From the NCBI GenBank assembly GCA_011319805.1, contig SJRY01000076.1:1-64000 (forward strand): a stretch of DNA of 64,000 nucleotides, read 5' to 3'. The notes under the pieces are model-generated. The model was given only the letters and a program-made list of their open reading frames with translations, ran no database searches and was not told the DNA's origin. Both the position numbers and the translations under genes were made by a program. Shown piece by piece: positions 1 through 10,724 of the stretch (its first letter is position 1; each line of letters opens with the position of its first letter). Source of the DNA: Macrocybe gigantea (lineage: Eukaryota > Basidiomycota > Agaricomycetes > Agaricales > Callistosporiaceae).

Positions 1-326
1 CGTAGATTGACAACAAAAGGGTGATCGATCTACCACAGCAAGCCTTGAGTTCAACATGTTTCTGGATCACGACGCGGGGATTGGATAGGCACAAACCTCT
101 TCAGTAGCCTTCGCTCTTGGATCACGTTAGCTACAGCCTTCTGTTTGATGCACCGGGCTTTGTCAATGTACTTGAGGGCGTACAGCTTTTTTGAGAGCTT
201 GTGCTCGACGACCCGAACCTTGCCAAAGGCACCCTTGCCGACTGCGCGGTGGAGGTCGAAGTGATAGAGTGATACTTCGCCATCAAAATCGATGGGCTCT
301 GAGAGACAGCAGCAGACACCACCCAT
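1..326 (-). CDS. YANK/STK32-type serine/threonine kinase, N-terminus (runs off the window)
   Basis: Partial gene. The start codon at 326 opens with MGGVCCC, a Gly-2/Cys cluster suited to N-myristoylation and palmitoylation, so membrane attachment is inferred. A protein kinase domain follows: glycine-rich loop GKGAFGKV, then the ATP-binding lysine in YALKYIDK, then an alpha-C segment ending ERRLLKRF. An intron (about 92 down to 30, gtgcct...gtag) joins in phase to IDHPFVVNLR in the last 29 bases. This order and wording match the STK32/YANK branch of AGC-like kinases. The rest of the catalytic domain lies outside the window. It is divergent from the TRP channel gene, with about 370 bp between the two starts. 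Confidence 0.85.
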
Positions 327-694
327 TTTGCCTGCACAAGCAGGGTATGAGAGGGTGGACCGAGAGTAGGAGTTAAGACCGGGGAATACAAGGAGAGCAG
401 TTTTGGGAACTGTTCAGACTTTGTGCCATTTTGATGGCAAACACCGACAGCCGTCTTCCTCCATTGATCTCTTTCTCGCTGCCCTGACATCGCAGAACAA
501 TAAAACAGTTCGCGTGTTGCTCTTCGCAGCCGCCACGAGCTAGCGTTGGAGGAGGGAAAGACAAAAAAGAGATCATCAGCCTCTCACCAGTTATATCACC
601 GTTCTCTTGTCTGGTTGCCTTGCCCTACCCTTCTTCGCTCCCACAGTAAGGGTCCAGGCCTTGTCACCTCTTGCTCTCTATGTGAACTGCGAAT
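327..694. other. Divergent intergenic region (kinase / TRP channel)
   Basis: Spacer between two divergently transcribed starts, so it probably carries both promoters. The open frames here are short and not recognisable. I see no clear TATA box or repeat. Confidence 0.4.
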
Positions 695-3600
695 ATGGAT
701 TCTGAAAACCAAGGCCTCCTCGCGCCCACACAGGCAGACCTCGCAGCAGTCAGGGTCTTTCCACTCATCCCATCGCTGAGGAAAGATGTCGCTGTGAGTC
801 TCTTGATATGTCATCTTGCGCTGGACCAATTTGGTTCAACATTGGAAATTCCTTTCCAAGAAAACAATAGGTGTGGCGACAGCCAAGCACTTTCTCCGAG
901 ATCTCATCTTCCTTCCTTACAGATAGCGCTCTAAGTTGGGAGTGCGTGCCATTAGATGCTGACCTCCTGCCATACTGAATTGGTATTCCTTTAGACAGCT
1001 CAACGCTTCTGACATCAATTTTTCCCTTGTTCGTCCTATTGTAAACAGGTATGCAAGGCTCAAGAACATGGCGGTCGTGTACGCATGCCTTTGGTACGGT
1101 CATACTTCCTCGCACAGTCAGATTCCGATCTGGCCAATGCTGGTGTCATGCAAGCGCGTGCCATGCTATGCGAGATCTTGGCGATGAAACTGCTTCGCCG
1201 CTTTGCATCCAATCACTTTCAGCTTGTCGCAGTTTTGGCCACCAGATGGAATCCACTCGCTGGTGCTAGTCAAGATGTCATCGATGAGGTCAAATTTGCA
1301 ATGGGCCGGAACGAGAGCGACATGGAGTCGCCTCAGAGCGCTCTTGAGGTGAGAGCCGTTGATAATGCCGGCCAAAAACTGGGTTATTGATGCTCTACAG
1401 ATGGCTATATCTACGCAAGCCAAGGCCTTCATCGCGTCACCCGTTTCACAAGGGTTGTCAACGATATCTATTCCGGACGGGTCGTCTTTACAATGGCCGC
1501 CAATCGATCCATCTTAGCAGATAATTATAAACACAAGGAAATTGAGATTTACGATCCTCGCAACGCATCTTTCATAGATCACTATCGGTTACTATACATC
1601 TTTCTGTCCTCAGATGGAAGTGACTGACAGCATACAGTTTACGTGTGCCAAGATACGGTGCCATACTGGAATTCATCAACTTCACTCTTCTGCTATTGAC
1701 ATTCGTCCTATGTCTATCGTGTAAGTCTTGTAAGAGGATGAAGACACTATTCGCTTATCGCTTCATCGTGAGTTAGCTCACGATGCGGCGGAGACGGCCA
1801 TGGATATTTGGGAGAAAATATTCATCCTATTTGCTGCGGCGTTCACGTTGGAAGAATACACGGCTGCCATGGAACGCGGGTGGATCAGTAAGCAGTACGC
1901 TTCGTCGCTAAACTTCCTAGCTGACTAGCGACTAGTATACATGGCCAATGTGAACTTCGTTAATCCGTCACAATTCCTGGGGCCCTAATACTTGGTTACA
2001 GCTGTGGAATGCTTTCGACTTCGGCTTCATCATCATATTTTTCGCGTATTTGATCTTCAGGATCCAGGGCATATATTATCGAGATGGTAGTCTTTTCTTC
2101 TAATCATATGTATCCCATTAACGTCTCTCAGCCCACCTTTCATCTACTGCATACGATATTTTGGCCTGCGGAGCTTGTATCCTGGTCCCCAGGTAAATCT
2201 TTTCTTATTCACATGGTCCTTTGCATTCAATCATCAATAGATTGGCGTTTTTTGCAGTTTCCAACAATGTCGTCATTCTGTAAGCAGATCAGTCGCTATT
2301 TCTTAGACCCTTCTTACCGTGGATAGATCGCTTCGCGCAATGGTGTCGCAGTTCGTCTTCTTCATCGGCATTGCAGCCATTTGCTTTTCTGGCCTATTAT
2401 TTACATTATGGACCCTTGGTATGTAACACAATCCCCCATCGTCGTGCCCTACTTGCTCACCTAATGATTAGGGAGCGACGCGCCTGCTCATCCTTGGACC
2501 CTCAGATCGATCGCTTGGCTGATGGTCCAGATCTGGTTTGGTAACACATACCTCAGTTTTGAACAAGCCTCAAGTTTTCATCCACTGTTCGGACCTATAT
2601 TGATGACCGTATTCGCCGCTTTGTCGAACACTCTGCTGTTGACCAGTATGTCAATATTTAGCCAGCATTATGTAGGAACTGCTCATATCTTTGTCTAGTC
2701 TTGATATCCCTCTTGTCCAACACTGTCGCAAGAATTGATGCGGTAAGTCTCACTACGGATCTTATCATGTGCGGCATTGCTGACATCCATTGCCACGGCT
2801 TCAGAACGCTACCCAAGAGGTGAGCTCACAGCCAGTGATTAGATATTATGATGCTCAATCGACCAATCTACCTTCAGTACCTGTTCCAATTTGCCATATC
2901 AACAATGGAAGGGTAAGAATGCGACCTCACGAATTCCACTTAAATAGCTAATAAGACTGCAGAGTAAAGTCGGACGCCTTATTCTCTTATCAGCCACCAT
3001 TCAATATACTGGCATTTATCATCCTTAAGCCTGCTTCGTGGATTTTGACACCCAGGGCCCTGCATTCCGCCAATGTTTTCCTTCTTAAACTGACCAGCCT
3101 ACCCACCCTCATTACAATTGCTATCTACGAACGCCACCTGACTGCCGGATCGAGGCTCAGAGAAACAGGCAAAGGGGTCGCTCAGTCCTTATTCAACAGT
3201 CTGCCTCGTCACATCCAGAACATGCCACTTGTAGAAGCCTTGGTGGGCTCGACGACAAACGAACTCTACGAAGCCATCTTTGACATCGACCTTGCGAGTG
3301 AGTTTGACCTATTCGGAGAATCCGACGAAGACATACCAGCATTGCGGTCTATCCATTCAAGAGAGGAAATGCGCAGCGCACAGACATTAGCAGCGACACC
3401 GTCGAGACGGCGCAAACGCCCCGTCAGCGCAAATAGGAGCACTCATAATGCACCATCGAGCAAGGGGTCACCAAATCTCAAATCTGGGAAGACTTTGTCA
3501 CCTCTAGAGCCCGTTGTTCCGACCGCAGGTTCACCGTCTGGTGCAGGCCGAAGTCCCTTGGCCATGTTGTTTGGACAACGTTTCTCCATGTCGGAGAGCC

Positions 3601-3860
3601 ACCCATCACTTGCTGCTGAAGCGAGCGTAAAGCGCCTGGAAGATCTTGTGGAAGAGATACGTGATCTTCCCATTCAGCGTCTCAAAGATGAGATGAAGGA
3701 ACTACAGGTGGATCGATTCAGCTCGTCTCATCTAAGTCCATAGCTTCCTGACTTTGACTGTCAACCGATCTAGGACCGTCAAGCTCGAATTGAAGGTCTC
3801 CTCTTGACTTTGACAAGAGGCATGCGGAACGAAACGCATCGCCAGAGTACAGTGGGTTGA
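695..3860 (+). CDS. YVC1-like TRP-family vacuolar cation channel, with two apparent 1-base frameshifts
   Basis: Predicted Ca2+-permeable TRP-type channel of the vacuole membrane. At least 15 exons can be followed. They include 695-793, a 10-nt exon at 861-870, 923-941, 995-1348 and 1401-1587. A run of membrane exons follows (hydrophobic stretches such as FTLLLLTFVLCLS and FVFFIGIAAICFSGLLF; pore-side WFGNTYLSF), then a long cytosolic tail. The last exon starts near 3774 (DRQARIEGLLLTLTRG) and ends at 3860. In two places the frame breaks by one base although the protein sequence resumes at once: near 1089-1092 (YACL then VRSYFLAQ) and near 1450-1453 (ASPVSQ then VVNDIYSGRVVF). Each is repaired by one extra base, so I read them as sequencing deletions or recent mutations. 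Family call is strong; channel activity is inferred from the family. Confidence 0.85.
861..870 (+). other. 10-nt micro-exon of the TRP channel gene
   Basis: Bases AAAACAATAG sit between an acceptor (ttccaag) and a donor (gtgtgg). Including them gives KTID joined to SALSWEQL in frame. Skipping them leaves exon 1 and exon 3 out of phase. Confidence 0.65.
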
Positions 3861-4102
3861 ATTTGTCACAGATTTGTCACGGGTTTCTTTTCCTCCCAAA
3901 TGCACGTCACCACATTAAATCTTCGATTTATGTGCCACAGTATTAGTTTTCGCAGCCGTTCATAGACACGAATTTCAACAATGATTCGTGCCTCTGCTTT
4001 GAGGCCTTGGGATATAACAAAATGAATGAAGAACCGATTCAAGCTCAAGCCAACGGGTCTAGAGACGCGTGAACTTCGGTCTTCAATTAATGTCTATATC
4101 AG

Positions 4103-5215
4103 TCATTGCCTCGTGACAGACCAATAAAGAATGAAGAATTCCGCGCCCTTTGCGGCGCTGAAATCCGGGCGTTCGACCTTCAACAAACCGCAATCAACTT
4201 GAACAGATCCCTTGCGGAAGACCTGTCCGTCCCACAAGTCTTTCCAGCTGTCGGGCGAATGACAGAACATATGTCTGCTGGCACTGTTCAAGACCTCGGT
4301 TCTCCACCCTTTCTCTGGCCGTCCTCCATGCATGCCGAATATCATGGAGCCTGGTGCGGGAGACAGTAGAGTTGCGACGAGTTTAGCTAATTCCAGTTGC
4401 TTCTGCTCGTCAAAAAGGTGGAAGAATGAAGATGCATGGATGACCGAAATGTGACCTTGCAGAGGTGTGAGGCTCGTTAATTCTTCGAGAGACGGAGTTC
4501 GTGCTCCAGTCATCTCATAGAAAGGTTCCCGAGGGGCAATGATCTTCCATCAAATGCGTCGCCTGGGATGAAGACTGCAGGGAACGTCTCGGGTGTCGTC
4601 CTGAATAGCTCATGACCCAGTGCCCAGAACTCTATATAAAAAGTCAATTGGTTTTGATGTTTCAACCTATGCACGCGGATAAATATTACGGACCTGGTTG
4701 AAGATCGGAAGCTACCACACGTTCGACGGGCCATCCATCGGCGACGATTTTGCGTAAATCGTTTCCGACTACAGAGTGGCTTGAGAAAACTAATTTTTTG
4801 CACTAGCAACGTTAATTACTCACAACAACATCCTATATCAAGAAAGATTGAGTCAGAGCGTTCTTTCGCGAGCTGGAGGGCTCGCTCATAGGCAGGGAGA
4901 TGCGAGATCTTCAGTCTGAAATGGATACGATGGATTCTGCAATATGCTGAATCAAGAAATGTGCGACATACCGAAGGAAAGCAAACCGACGTATGCATGG
5001 ATAGCCGTAAACCTGGTTAATGGCATTAATATTGAGCAGCCGTCGTGTGAGATGCCCCATACTTTGTATGCTTTCTCTTGTGCCATGAGGATGTGCTTCT
5101 TTAATTCGCCTTCATCTTGTATCTGGGTCTGTTCCCGGTAGAATTGGAGTTCGTCCCCTTCAAGGGAGTACCAATTCTCGTTCAAAGGAGGCCAGTTATT
5201 ACTTGCGGTAGTCAT
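4103..5215 (-). CDS. Class I SAM-dependent methyltransferase, tandem copy 1 (frameshifted)
   Basis: First of three tandem paralogues on the minus strand. It begins with a short lead exon (MTTASNNWPPLNENW...EKAYKV). Spliced exons then give VYGYPCIRRFAFLRLKI and SAM-binding motif I, FLDIGCCFGND. The acidic loop VVASDL follows, then the C-terminal part LTSLTPLQGHISVIHAS...CHSPDSWKDLWD and WSVTRQ. Around 4540-4555 the frame changes: AFDG-R-[one base short]-IAPREPFYE. Alignment to copy 2 (AFDPELIEPREPFYD) leaves exactly one base missing. Either this copy is a recent pseudogene or the base is an assembly error. The family is a fungal methyltransferase type found in some terpenoid pathways; the substrate is unknown. 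Confidence 0.8.
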
Positions 5216-5453
5216 AAGCTTTGAATTTCAGGCGTGGGCGACAAGCGACACACTGTTGGAGAAGGATCTAAGTTTTGGGTTAGGAGACCTAGTCAGAAGA
5301 CGCGGCATGCACAACTCCGAGGCTCCATCGGGTCCGAGAGAAGCTGATAACATCCCTGTGTTCAACCTCAAACGCTAACGACAGCGCAGCATGCATATAA
5401 AAGTTCTGATCTCTTCCATCACGGGTGATGAAACATGCCGTAGTATCGGATGG

Positions 5454-6531
5454 TTACAGCCTAGTAACTGACCACTGCAACATGAGCAGGTCCGGCGCGT
5501 CGACATTTTGTAGAGTGCACTGAACTCGGACAGAACCCCTGAGAAAGACCTCGTTCCATAACTCATCCCAACTTTCTGGGGAATGGCAGAACATAGAGTT
5601 GCCAGCGGCGGTGAAGACATCGGACCTCAGTTTTTTCTCAGTCCACCCTACATGCATTCCAAACATCATGGACCCAGCAGCAGGCGATAATAGAGTCGCC
5701 AAAAGTCTTGCCAATTCAAGCTGCTCTTGTTCATCGAAGAGGTGGAAGAACAATGATGCGTGAATAGCGGAAAGGCGACCTTGCAGAGGTGTGAGGCTCG
5801 TCAATCCACTAAGTGAAGGCGACGGGCTCTGCGGTTCATCGTAGAAAGGTTCTCGCGGCTCGATCAGTTCGGGATCGAATGCGTTTCCAGGAACAAAGCA
5901 TGCCGGGAATGACTCGGGCGTGGATCTGAACAGTTCGTGACCTAGTTCCCAGAATTCTACACAAGCACAATTACTCCTAAAGACCGTATACAGTGGACAC
6001 CACGTACCCGGCTTGAGATCAGAAGCCACCGTACGTTCAACTGGCCACCCGTCGGCGACAAGCTTGCGCAGATCATAACCAACTTCATGTGTAGATTTTG
6101 GTGAGAATTGACACAAGAGACGAACTGATTTTGGATTTACAACAACAACCAATATCGAGGAAGACAGCATCTGAATGCTCCCGCAGGAGCTGCAGTGCTT
6201 GCTGGTAGGCTGGAAGGTGATAGATCGACAATCTTCTTAGAGTTGGAAGGTAGTCGCCACTCGAGTCAACTAGGTGCGTACTGAAGAAAGCTGAACCGCC
6301 GGATGCACGGATAACTGTAAAGCTCAAAGGAAGATAAGTTCCTGCAACTGGAGACGGAAATCATGAGGAGCAGGTTTTGATATATACTTTGTAGGCTTTC
6401 TCCTGAACAGTGAGTATGTGATGCTTCAGCTTGCTCTCGTCATGCAGTCCTGTCTGCGCTTTAAAGAAATCGAGTTCATCCCCAGCAAGGAAATATAGAC
6501 TGTTGTCAAGGGGAAATGCAGCAGCGGACAT
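5454..6531 (-). CDS. Class I SAM-dependent methyltransferase, tandem copy 2
   Basis: Second paralogue, apparently intact after splicing. The start at 6531 (MSAAAFPLDNSLYF) is preferred over an upstream ATG by analogy with the neighbours. Exon 1 ends at EKAYK. A non-typical acceptor (tttgag) joins LYSYPCIRRFSFLQ, then RLSIYHLPAYQQAL. Motif I FLDIGCCFGYD is split by a gtaaat intron after GCC. Further on are ASDLKPEFWELGHELF, GNAFDPELIEPREPFY, LTSLTPLQGRLSAIHASLFFHLF and the terminal WSVTRL. Exon positions match copies 1 and 3, which shows common descent. Small-molecule O- or C-methylation is likely from the fold. The target is not visible. Confidence 0.85.
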
Positions 6532-6687
6532 AACGAGACGCAACACAGAAAATGGGGGCTTCAGTCAATGGTCGCAGTGAATGGAATTGCACTTGTATTC
6601 CTGACGTAGACAGACAGGCTTATTCCAGGCTGTCAAAACAATCGGGGATACGTGATGTCCTCACGCTATCCCGCATCGAGTTCAAAT

Positions 6688-7778
6688 TTAGAGCCTGGTA
6701 ACAGACCATATCAGCAGATGATGCTGTTCGTGGGGCCCAAGATCAGGCCGGCTGATCGCCTTGAGATAAGCGTCAACCTTGACTGTGCCCCTCGTGAAGA
6801 TTTGACCATCCCAGAGCTCACACCAGCTCCCTGGCGAGTGGCAGAATACATCCTGCTTCGCGATGCTGGGCCCACGACCTTTGACAGCCGCTCCCACATG
6901 TGATCCAAAGATCATGGATCCTGACACAGGAGATAGCAGAGAAGCAATTCGCTCTGCAAGCTGTTTCTGCCGACCTTCGTTAAACAGGTGGAAGAACGAC
7001 GCAGCAAAGATGACGCGTATGTGCCCTTGAAGTGGAGTTAAGGAAGTTAAGGGCTGCAAGTCGGGCAATGGAGATGTCGGAAGTTCGTAGAAAGGAGCTC
7101 TCTCTGAAAGGATAGCTGAGTCGAATATGTCGCCGGGGACGAAAGCAGCTGGAAACGACTGAGGAGTGGACTTGAACAATTCGTGCCCAAAGTCCCAGAA
7201 ACCTTGAGGTAGATGATGTGAGGTGATCAACCTCCATGAAAAGGCGATCAGGGCTGACCTTGTCGCAAATCTGAAGCAATGACGCGGTTCACTGGCCAGC
7301 CATCCTGAACGGCCTTTCTGATGTCATTCCCGACTGCGAAAGGGTATCTGAATAGGTAAAATTCTGAATCAGTCTGTTATGCGTACAGCAACATCCCAGA
7401 TCCAGGAAAATTGCGTTAGAATCGTGACGCGACATATTCAATGCATGCTTGTAGCCTGGAAGACGCGCAATTTTTAATCTAGAAAGGAGGTTCATGAATT
7501 GGTTGCTGCGTGCACGATCAGACTGACTTTAAGAACGAGAATGAACGAATGCAGGGGTAGCCATATATCTGAGTAAAATGCGGAAATGAGAATGACCATC
7601 ACAAACCGTGGAGACTCACTGCATAGGCCTTCGTCTGCACTGCAATGACATGCGCTTTGACTGCGTTTTCATCCTGAATACCTGTCAGATATCTGAAAAA
7701 CTCTAATTCGTCGCCATCTAATGAATAGAGTGACTCGTCCAGGGGCGGCGATGTTTCTGGGTTCGCGAGTATGAACAT
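6688..7778 (-). CDS. Class I SAM-dependent methyltransferase, tandem copy 3
   Basis: Third paralogue, intact after splicing of four introns. The start at 7778 gives MFILANPETSPPLDE. IYGYPCIRSFSFLK and LKIARLPGYKHAL follow, then motif I FLDLGCCFGNDIRKAV, VIASDLRQGFWDFGHELF, GDIFDSAILSERAPFYE, LTSLTPLQGHIRVIFAASFFH and the end WSVTRL. It lies about 220 bp from the divergent wax-synthase-like gene, so they may share a promoter region. It is the most diverged of the three at the N-terminus. Function beyond SAM-dependent methyl transfer is not known. Confidence 0.85.
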
Positions 7779-7996
7779 GGCTCCTTTCTGTGCTCACGGT
7801 GGGACCGCTCCGTATATTTATGGGTGCTCTGAGTCATTTTCCATAACGCCCTGTGACTATTGCTCGTGTCTATTGAGAGAGCGAGTAGGTTATCCTGGCC
7901 CGTGTTAAGCGGAGGACGACATGTTCCCGAGCGCCTAAACCAAAATGGTACGACTTCATCGCGCTTATATTACAACCACATCCCCGAACGCCAGAA

Positions 7997-9340
7997 ATGA
8001 TATGGTGAGTCTATCTAAAGTCTATGATGAATAGAGAAGAATTGCTGATGTCCCATATGTTTGGAGGCTTGCTGACCTCGTTCCGCCTCCTCACACACGA
8101 CATCCTCTGACGACCACGTCTTTCTTTCATGATCTTCTACCACCCCTTCTTTTGTACTATACGACTGCACTTCTAACGCTCATCCCGGACACCCAGTCAA
8201 CTCGTTTACTAATTCTTCCCTTCACCTTATTGTCAACGTTTCGTGCGGCGACGAAGCTGGACTTGGTGATAAAGTACAACGACGAGAGGCTGATATATTT
8301 GAACCAAGGATTGCTGGTATGCACTTCTCTGTTCGTCTTCTGAACTGTCTAATTAGTTTCTCTTTATTCAGCTGGCACTAACGACGCTCAGCATGCGAGC
8401 AATAGCATGGGCTTTCTGCAAGCAACCTTTCAAGCGGGTCAAGGTCATAAGACCAGCTTGCTACGCTTTTGACGAGAAAGATTACAGCGAACCTAAGGGG
8501 CTGCTCGAATTAGCGGTCAGTGCATTCGATCTGTGCGCCAATCTTCGTGGTTGTGGCTGGAGTTGGTCTAATGGACTTCGGATACCTCACGAAACACGGC
8601 CCACAGATTCGGCCATTGCGTTCGTCTTCGCAACAATATCTTCCCTATTCTGCCACATCATCGCCTTTGATACCCTGCACTACGCTGTTCAATCATTTTC
8701 GCCACTAACTATCGGCTCCGCAAAAGGCGGTACCATCTTTAACGCGACGTCCCCTGCCGTACAGCGTTACATGTGTTCAAGCACGATCACTCTGCTGTCA
8801 GGCTTTACGGTTTACTGCGCAATCCAGGTCGGGTACCACCTGTGCACCCTATTCGGCGTGGTCCTCTTCCGCCAGCACAGTTCCCTGTGGCCGCCCGCGT
8901 TCAACTCGCCCTGGCTTGCAACGTCGCTTGCCGAATTCTGGGCTGTTCGGTGGCATCAGATATTCCGAGACAACTTCATCTCTTTGGGATCGATACCTTT
9001 ATCGCTGCTTTTCGGACGGGTGGGCAATGTCTTGGGCGCGTTTCTCGTCTCTGGCGTACTTCACGACTTCGGACTGTGGGGCATGGGCAACGGCGCTGAC
9101 TTCATGTACGTCGGCGGCTTTTTTATCATGATGGGAATCGGTGTCATTATAGAGCGCATTTGGTACATCCTTACTGATCGGCGAGTGGGAGGGCCGCTCG
9201 GTCGCGTCTGGACCATGATTTGGATCGTCGGGTGGGGAAATATCCTGATAGACGCATGGGCGAGGAAGGGTTTGATTGGAAGTGTGTTCTTCCCCGCCTT
9301 TCTCAGACCCACTAACTACATCTTTGGACCACTGGCATAA
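7997..9340 (+). CDS. Wax-synthase-like MBOAT acyltransferase (membrane protein)
   Basis: Predicted multi-span acyltransferase of the wax synthase family, moving an acyl group from acyl-CoA to an alcohol in ER-type membranes. The first exon is uncertain. I favour ATG ATA TG|gtgagt at 7997, which splices to give MIWLADL. The next part, HDLLPPLLLYYTTALLTLIP, is clearly family-like. A further intron (about 8315-8391) joins YLNQGLL to LALTTLSMRAIAW. The large exon holds CANLRGCGWSWSNGL, several membrane helices, the conserved EFWAVRWHQIFRDNF block and SGVLHDFGLWGMG, where the His is the expected catalytic residue. MBOAT enzymes of this type often sit in fungal terpenoid clusters, which fits the methyltransferase neighbours; that link is inference. 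Confidence 0.8.
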
Positions 9341-9693
9341 TCTCTGCATAATTGTATACTAACACTTAGCATACCACATATGATAGATATCATTCCTATA
9401 TTTCCCTATTGTGGGTGTAGAGTCTGACCTGCGAAATTTGGTCTATTTGGAGATACATTCCTTATGATTCACGCAAGAGTGGAAGTCCAAAGGATTGAAG
9501 TCAAATTTGCGATACCCCAGATTTACGGTGGCTGAACTGCGTCTTCCCTGCAGTGCGCACATTGAGCACGTGGGCATGACCCAACCATTGAGCCAGACCG
9601 GACAGAACTCGGGGAATTATCAGGTCACGAGTATCCATTGGCAAGGTTTTATTAAAAAGCCTGCATCTTCCTCTTCTGGGGCAGAGTCTTCCT
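9341..9693. other. Intergenic, wax synthase to SDR gene
   Basis: Same-strand spacer of about 350 bp. It probably holds the 3' end signals of the acyltransferase gene and the promoter of the SDR gene. No repeat or RNA gene is seen. Confidence 0.3.
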
Positions 9694-10711
9694 TTGCCGA
9701 TGAGGATCGCCATCACAGGTTGCAATGGGCGCGTCGGAAAGCGGGTGGTCATTCTGGCGTTGCAGCGCGGCCACACAGTAGTTGGCATTGACTACGCGTC
9801 GGAGCCAGACGCAGAGGCGGCAAAGGATGCAGAGTATATATACATCAAGGCCAATCTCAAGGACTATAGCATTGCGATGAAGGTTCTTGATGGATGCGAG
9901 GCCGTGGTGCACCTTGCTGGCATCCCCGGGCCTGGAGACTACCAAGTAGACACCCACAACAGGTCAGTCATACGGTCCGTGTCTTTGGGAGTCGGTAACG
10001 AATTGCACTTTGAAGCAATGTCACAATATCCTGGAACGTCCTTCGCGCCTGTGCAGAAGTGAGTTTAATGGAGGTGCCTCAGTCAGCAATCAGTGACGAG
10101 TTTTCGTCGACGCCAGCTGGGCATCACCAGAATTGCGCAAGCATCGTCAGTTAACGTCATCACATTAGTTTTCAGTCAGGAGCAACGTTACAAATATTTC
10201 CCGATCGATGAAGTGCACCCGTGTGAGCCGGACGAGCCATATGGCTTGTCGAAAGTGTGAGGCTCTCCTCTCGAGCGAGACGTAAGGACGGCTGCTGACG
10301 AACGAAGGATGTAGGATATGCGAGATGCAAGCTGACACCATCGTGCGGCGCTACCCCAAGACAAGGATAGCCAGTCTTCGATTGCATTGGGCAGTCCCAA
10401 ACCGCGCAGTGGCCGCAGAGAAAGGGATAGCGGGCAGAAGAACCGATTTATGGGGCTATGTGCAGCATGACTCTGCTGCAGACGCGTTCCTGCTGGCCAT
10501 AACAAGCGAGAGTGACCGATGGTCTGGTCATGAAGCGTTCTTCATCGCAGCGCCTCGCACTGCTTTCGACGTGGATGTGAGGAATTTAAGAGAGACATAT
10601 TTCCCCGATGTGCCAATAAAGGGAATGAAGGAATTCAGCGGCCAAGTTGGGTTCTTTAGTTGCGAGAAGGCAGAAGAGTTGCTGGGTTGGGTCCATCGCG
10701 ATGGTCTGTGA
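9694..10711 (+). CDS. Extended short-chain dehydrogenase/reductase (NAD-dependent epimerase/dehydratase family)
   Basis: Rossmann-fold protein with the extended-SDR dinucleotide motif TGCNGRVGKR near the N-terminus and VVHLAGIPGPGD after strand 4. A serine-containing QASSVNV segment and the active-site PYGLSK (Y-x3-K) follow, then RIASLRLHW. The C-terminal part, WGYVQHDSAADAFLLAI to LGWVHRDGL, is typical of epimerase-like proteins. Four exons join by canonical introns: after HNR, after ACAE, and after LSKV, where gtgagg...gtag lies in a poorly readable stretch. It most resembles uronate-dehydrogenase-like family members, but the substrate cannot be told. Its stop codon lies 13 bases from that of convergent NPR3. 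Confidence 0.85.
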
Positions 10712-10724
10712 TTTGTTCCAGGCG

